Of a stretch of DNA of 45,010 nt, positions 40,803 to 45,010 are shown in pieces. The position numbers and the translations under genes were made by a program. The notes under the pieces are model-generated. The model worked only from the letters and a program-made list of their open reading frames with translations. It was not told the origin of the DNA and did no database searches. The stretch is from Acidiferrobacterales bacterium (lineage in GTDB: Bacteria; Pseudomonadota; Gammaproteobacteria; Acidiferrobacterales; SZUA-150). The stretch covers positions 1-45,010 of the forward strand of contig CAMYII010000010.1 in NCBI GenBank assembly GCA_947258385.1, read 5' to 3'. Each line of letters begins with the position of its first letter. The first letter of the stretch is position 1.

Positions 40803-42062
40803 TCATTCCTCGCGTCGCTGGATCCGGACCACTTGCACGGCCGTGCCGCGTGTGCGCACGATCTCCAACAGGTAGCTGCCGAGCAGCAGGCTGGTGCCGG
40901 GCGAGGGCAGGTCCTCGAGGTACTCGGTGATCAGGCCGTTGACGGTGCGTGAACCTTTTGTCGGCAGGTCCCAGTTTAGCTTGCGGTTGAGGTCGCGTAT
41001 GCTGGTGGTCCCCTTGATAAGATAGCTGCCGTCCGCGTCCGCCTGGATCTCGCCCAGGACGGCCGCGCCCGGCGTGGTAAAATCGCCAATGATTTCTTCG
41101 AGTATTTCCTCCAGCGTGACCAGGCCGAGAATATCGCCGTATTCATCCACCACCAGCCCGTGGCGGCGTTTCGCGGCCCTGAAATTGAGCAGCTGGGTAT
41201 TGAGCGGCGTTCCCTCGGGGATGAAATACGGCTCGACGATGATCTTTTCCAGCGATTCGTGATCGAGCTTGCCGCTGCGCATGAGATTCAACACCTTGCG
41301 CACATGGACGATGCCAACCACATTGTCCAGGCTGCCGCGATACACAGGCAGTCGGGTAAAGCTGCTGTCGGTGATCTGGCCGACGATATCGTCCCAGTCC
41401 GCGTCCAGATCGATGCCCGCGATCTGACCGCGGGGGATCATCACGTCCTCGATGGTCAGTTTCTCCAGATCGAGGATGCCTAGCAGCATGGATTGATGCG
41501 CCTCCGGAATCAGCGTACCGGCCTCCATGACCGCGGCGCGCAATTCCTCACTGCTTAACTCGTGGCTGGCGCCGTGCACGGAACCGCCGAAGGGGCGCAA
41601 TAACAGGTTGGCGATCAGATTGACCGGCCACACCAGAGGGTAATAAAACACCTTCAGCAGCGGCTGCAGGATAAAGGCGGCGGGAAAGGCGATACGTTCC
41701 GGATGCGAGACTGCCAGCGTCTTGGGTGCGACCTCCGCGAAGATCAGAATCACCAGGGTCAAAAGCAAGGGAACGATCGCGAGGGCGGCCTGACCGTAGA
41801 GCCTGAGGGCGATGATGGTCGCCACGGTCGCGGCAAAGATATTGACCAGGTTGTTGCCCAGGAGAATGATGCCGAGCAGCCGGTCGGGGTGCTGCAGCAG
41901 TCTGCTTACCAGGCGAGCGGCGCGGTGCCCGGATTCCGCCATGTGTTTCAGGCGATAGCGGTTCAGCGCCATCATGCCGATCTCGGAGGCGGAAAAAAAG
42001 GCAGAAAGAAATATGAGCAGCGCCAGCGTGGCGAAGAGCACGCTGAGAGGGATCTCATCCAA
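40803..42062 (-). CDS. CorC/YfjD-type membrane protein (DUF21, CBS pair, CorC_HlyC)
   Basis: The 419-residue protein has the DUF21 membrane domain (FFSASEIGMMALNRYRLKHM), a CBS pair with DVMIPRGQIAGI and TRLPVYRGSLDNVVGIV, and a CorC_HlyC domain (VNGLITEYLEDLP). Members affect magnesium and cobalt transport. Its position beside the YpjD-like gene and near ffh matches the E. coli yfjD neighbourhood. Confidence 0.9.
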   Translation of the reverse strand: MDEIPLSVLFATLALLIFLSAFFSASEIGMMALNRYRLKHMAESGHRAARLVSRLLQHPDRLLGIILLGNNLVNIFAATVATIIALRLYGQAALAIVPLLLTLVILIFAEVAPKTLAVSHPERIAFPAAFILQPLLKVFYYPLVWPVNLIANLLLRPFGGSVHGASHELSSEELRAAVMEAGTLIPEAHQSMLLGILDLEKLTIEDVMIPRGQIAGIDLDADWDDIVGQITDSSFTRLPVYRGSLDNVVGIVHVRKVLNLMRSGKLDHESLEKIIVEPYFIPEGTPLNTQLLNFRAAKRRHGLVVDEYGDILGLVTLEEILEEIIGDFTTPGAAVLGEIQADADGSYLIKGTTSIRDLNRKLNWDLPTKGSRTVNGLITEYLEDLPSPGTSLLLGSYLLEIVRTRGTAVQVVRIQRREE

Positions 42063-42220
42063 TTGATTTCTGCCTCATGACTGTTCCAGGCCCGTATTTT
42101 AACAGCAATGCCGGTCAGGCCCGCAAGCCAAGGGTGTGCCGCAGGCCCCGAACGCTCAGCGACAGCGTAAAAGCCCGGCACCCGCGGTATCGTGGCCCCC
42201 GGTCCGTGTTTCGCCGGGCA

Positions 42221-43039
42221 CTAACGTTTGAGAATGATCTCCAGCACGAACTTGGTGCCGAAATAGGCCAGCGCCAGCAGGGTAATGCCGCCCAGGACCC
42301 AGCGAATGGCGGTGCGGCCGCGCCAGCCGAAGCGCCAGTGGCCGACCAGGAAAACGCCGAACACCATCCAGGCAAGCATGGACAGTACAATGTGGTGGGC
42401 GAACTTGCGCGGCTCGTCGAACACTTCATCGGAGAAGAAGATGCCGGAGACGGCCGTCAGGGTCAGCAGCACGAATCCGACCCCGACCATCTGCAGCATC
42501 AGGGCTTCCATGGTCTCGAGCGGCGGCAGGGCGCGCATGAATCCACCGGGCTGCTTGTGGCGCAGATGGCGTTCCTGCACCAGCAGCAGCACGCTTTGCA
42601 TCGCCCCCAGGCTGAGCAGACCGAAGGCGAGGATGGAGATGACGATGTGCAGCGATTGCAGCGGGGTCGTCGGCTCGGGCAGTAGATGACTCCCGGGCCA
42701 CAGCCACTCGACCAGCACCGTGAGACCGGCAACGGGCATAATGATGATGCCCAGATTGTCTATGGGTTTCGTCAGGCAAGCGATGAGGAACAGGACGGCG
42801 ATCACCCAGGCCATGAGTGAGACAGCGTTGGTCAGCGCGAGATTGAGCTCCCCCTGTGGGTTCAGACTCCCGTACAGAATTGCCGCATGCAGCACCACCG
42901 CGCCGAAACCCAGCGCCAGGATTCCGGTGTTCCGGGTGTGCTCGGGAGCGGGGCTGCCTTTCAGCAGTCCATGCCAGAACAGACCGCTGACGGCGCCATA
43001 AAGCGCCAGGGCCAGAAGGTATAAAATGGGGTCCCTCAT
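42221..43039 (-). CDS. YpjD-like inner-membrane protein (cytochrome c assembly domain)
   Basis: The 272-residue membrane protein has about eight membrane segments and the CcsA/CcmC-like region (LQSLHIVISILAFGLLSLGA, FAHHIVLSMLAWMVFGVF). It is the YpjD family, next to ffh in many gammaproteobacteria; its role is unclear. I chose ATG 43037-43039. Confidence 0.88.
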   Translation of the reverse strand: MRDPILYLLALALYGAVSGLFWHGLLKGSPAPEHTRNTGILALGFGAVVLHAAILYGSLNPQGELNLALTNAVSLMAWVIAVLFLIACLTKPIDNLGIIIMPVAGLTVLVEWLWPGSHLLPEPTTPLQSLHIVISILAFGLLSLGAMQSVLLLVQERHLRHKQPGGFMRALPPLETMEALMLQMVGVGFVLLTLTAVSGIFFSDEVFDEPRKFAHHIVLSMLAWMVFGVFLVGHWRFGWRGRTAIRWVLGGITLLALAYFGTKFVLEIILKR

Positions 43040-43214
43040 AGTGTATGGTTTGCAGGCATGCTCGAATGATGGCACACCTTGGAGTGTTGTTGAAGCGCGC
43101 GATCGATGCCACGCGCCAATGCGCCGGCGGCGAGAGAAGATACCTGCGGACCATGATCGGTGCTATGACTGGCCCGTGTACGCAACGAGCACATAACGGC
43201 AGCTTGGTGAATTG

Positions 43215-43979
43215 ATGAAAATCAAGGTTCTGGGTTGCAGCGGCGGGATAGGCGGCCCGGCGCGCACCACCGCATTGCTGATCGATGACGACATCCTGAT
43301 CGATGCCGGCACCGGGGTCGCTGATCTGGCGCCGCGGGCGCTGGCGGCCATCGACCACGTGTTCCTGACCCACGCCCATCTGGATCACATCGTCGCCTTA
43401 CCGCTATTGTTGGACAGCGTTGGACCTCAGCGCAGGCAAGCACTCATTGTTCATGCCCAGGCGGCCACCCTCGAGGTGCTGAGAACCCACATCTTCAACG
43501 GGCAGGTGTGGCCCGATTTTTCCCGGTTACCCGAAAAGGACCGGCCGTACCTGGCCTTCGAGGAACTGCCTCCCGGCGATGAGGTGCGGATCGACGGCAG
43601 GCGGCTGCGTTCGATTCCGGTGAATCACGCCGTTCCCGCCGTTGGCTACCTGGTGAGCGGCGGCGGCGGCGCGCTCGCCTTCTCCGGCGATACGACCCGG
43701 ACCGATTCTTTCTGGAACGCGCTGAATGCGGTTGCGGCGCTGCGTTATCTGATTATTGAGACGACCTTTGTGGATGCGCAGGCGGAACTGTGCGAGCTCG
43801 CGAAGCACCTGTGTCCCGCCATGCTGGCCGCTGAGTTGACCAAGCTGCAGCGCGAACCGGAGATTTATATCACACACCTCATGCCGGGCCATGAGGATGC
43901 GATCATGAAGGAGATCCGGCATCACATTGCCGAGCGCACCCCTTTGCGTCTGCGGCAGGGCCAGACGTTTGAACTATAA
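43215..43979 (+). CDS. class II 3',5'-cyclic-nucleotide phosphodiesterase (metallo-beta-lactamase fold)
   Basis: The 254-residue protein has the metal motif THAHLDH (His53, His55, Asp57, His58), SIPVNHAVPAVGYL, FSGDTTRTD, and a late His (ITHLMPGHED). This matches cyclic-nucleotide phosphodiesterases of the MBL superfamily. No signal peptide is seen, so it should act in the cytoplasm. GGTGA precedes the ATG. Confidence 0.82.
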   Translation: MKIKVLGCSGGIGGPARTTALLIDDDILIDAGTGVADLAPRALAAIDHVFLTHAHLDHIVALPLLLDSVGPQRRQALIVHAQAATLEVLRTHIFNGQVWPDFSRLPEKDRPYLAFEELPPGDEVRIDGRRLRSIPVNHAVPAVGYLVSGGGGALAFSGDTTRTDSFWNALNAVAALRYLIIETTFVDAQAELCELAKHLCPAMLAAELTKLQREPEIYITHLMPGHEDAIMKEIRHHIAERTPLRLRQGQTFEL

Positions 43980-43990
43980 AAGGCCCGCGG

Positions 43991-44019
43991 TTGGGTTCCT
44001 GCCCGGCAGACCCTATAAT
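43991..44019 (+). promoter_or_regulatory. sigma-70 promoter of ffh
   Basis: TTGGGT (43991-43996) and consensus TATAAT (44014-44019) are separated by exactly 17 bases. The ffh start is 46 bases past the -10. This is the best promoter match in the window. Confidence 0.7.
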
Positions 44020-44064
44020 GACCGTCTGTATTGGTGTCATAGCGGTTGTTGTTGAGAGAAGATC

Positions 44065-45010
44065 ATGTTTGATAATTTGAGTACACGATTGCAGGACACG
44101 GTGAAGCGCCTGCGCGGGCAGGGGCGGCTGACCGAAGAGAACATGGGCAAGACGCTGCGCGAGGTGCGCATGGCCTTGCTGGAGGCGGACGTGGCCCTGC
44201 CCGTGACCAAGGCCTTTATCGAACGCGTACGGCAACGTGCCCTCGGTCAGGAGGTCATGACGAGTCTGACGCCCGGACAGGCCGTGGTGAAGATTGTCCA
44301 CGATGAGCTCGTGACCCTGATGGGTGAATCCAATGACGGCCTCGATCTGGCGACGCGTCCCCCGGCCGCGATACTGGTCGCCGGACTGCAGGGGTCCGGC
44401 AAGACCACCAGCGTGGCCAAGCTGGCGCGCCTGCTGCGTGAGCGTGAGGGTAAGACCGTGCTGGTGGCGAGTGCCGATGTGTACCGCCCGGCGGCCATCG
44501 AGCAGCTGCGGCGGCTGGCCGAGAGCGTCAAGGTTGAGTTTTCCCCGAGCCACACCGGAAGCAAGCCGGTGGAAATCGCCAAGGCGGCGCTGGAACAGGC
44601 GCGCAAAAAGATGATCGACGTCGTCATTGTCGATACCGCCGGGCGGCTGCATATCGATGCGGCGATGATGCAGGAGATCCAGGCCATCCACGCCGCCATC
44701 GACCCGGTGGAGACCTTGTTCGTGGTCGACAGCATGACCGGCCAGGACGCCGTCAATACCTCCAAGGCCTTTGACGAAGCGCTACCCTTAACCGGCGTGA
44801 TCCTGACCAAGACCGATGGCGACGCCCGCGGGGGGGCGGCCTTGTCCATCCGGCATGTCACCGGTAAACCCATCAAGTTCCTCGGGGTCGGCGAGAAAAC
44901 CGACGCCCTGGAGCCGTTTCACCCCGAGCGTGTCGCCTCGCGCATCCTCGGCATGGGCGATGTACTCGGCCTCGTGGAGCAGGTGCAGAGCCAGGCCGAC
45001 AGCGCCGAGG
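44065..45010 (+). CDS. ffh: signal recognition particle protein Ffh, N-terminal part (cut by window edge)
   Basis: Ffh binds signal sequences on nascent membrane proteins. The visible 315 residues hold the N domain (MFDNLSTRLQDTVKRLRGQG) and the G domain with GLQGSGKTT, VDTAGRLHID, TKTDGDARGG and GVGEKTDALEPF. The C-terminal M domain lies outside the window. Confidence 0.96.
   Translation, partial: MFDNLSTRLQDTVKRLRGQGRLTEENMGKTLREVRMALLEADVALPVTKAFIERVRQRALGQEVMTSLTPGQAVVKIVHDELVTLMGESNDGLDLATRPPAAILVAGLQGSGKTTSVAKLARLLREREGKTVLVASADVYRPAAIEQLRRLAESVKVEFSPSHTGSKPVEIAKAALEQARKKMIDVVIVDTAGRLHIDAAMMQEIQAIHAAIDPVETLFVVDSMTGQDAVNTSKAFDEALPLTGVILTKTDGDARGGAALSIRHVTGKPIKFLGVGEKTDALEPFHPERVASRILGMGDVLGLVEQVQSQADSAE

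Noticed and set aside
40570-40806. 78-aa open frame upstream of mrpE
   Set aside because: Cysteine/arginine-rich sequence with no ribosome site or family; treated as spacer.

Overview
The window is a GC-rich stretch of bacterial chromosome. Gene content and order point to a gammaproteobacterium outside the enteric group. Markers are nudJ-mnmA-purB, clpS-clpA-infA, divergent bamD/rluD, a ypjD-like gene beside ffh, and the type II secretion genes gspA-gspB. The content resembles free-living, ion-stressed or sulfur-oxidising lineages, but no gene fixes the genus. Family names come from recognised motifs and remembered homologues; no database search was possible.

Layout. At 1-255 lies the start of ttcA (minus). 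A small conserved ORF and repeat-rich spacer follow, then gspA-gspB (1330-3677), a protein with a zinc ribbon at each end, and hslR. From 5.9 to 9.2 kb are an MscS channel, a cation diffusion facilitator, a YqaA-type membrane protein and a small lipoprotein. A 580-base spacer with a 53-bp tandem repeat precedes hslO (Hsp33), which is divergent from a frameshifted thioredoxin gene. A PilZ protein, an NlpC/P60 lipoprotein and a DUF7931-like protein lead to the purB, mnmA, nudJ block (13.5-16.4 kb, minus). A decayed spacer carries what looks like the tail of pbpC. Then come icd, a cold-shock gene, clpS-clpA, infA, two sugar-nucleotide epimerases, and a minus-strand run of a FemAB-like protein, aat and bpt. 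Next are nadE-glnB, bamD/rluD, a diacylglycerol/undecaprenol kinase, a cupin and tsaB. A ten-gene Mrp-type cation/proton antiporter operon fills 33.4-40.6 kb. The window closes with a CorC/YfjD-type protein, a YpjD-like protein, a metallo-beta-lactamase phosphodiesterase and the 5' part of ffh.

How genes work together. ClpS, ClpA, Aat and Bpt are the adaptor, unfoldase and two leucyl-transferases of the bacterial N-degron pathway, and all lie within 8 kb. The FemAB-like protein upstream of aat belongs to the same broad class of aminoacyl-tRNA-using or GNAT-fold enzymes. TtcA, MnmA, TsaB and RluD modify RNA. GlnB sits directly after glutamine-dependent NAD synthetase. The Mrp cluster has three NuoL/M/N-like subunits and no full-length MrpA, and it ends against the surviving C-terminus of an NhaD-type antiporter.

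Signs of damage are unusually frequent. purB lacks about 33 internal residues including the TSED signature. The thioredoxin gene is frameshifted. pbpC and nhaD survive only as C-terminal scraps. One Mrp gene has no normal start codon. These may be real erosion or assembly errors; reads would decide.
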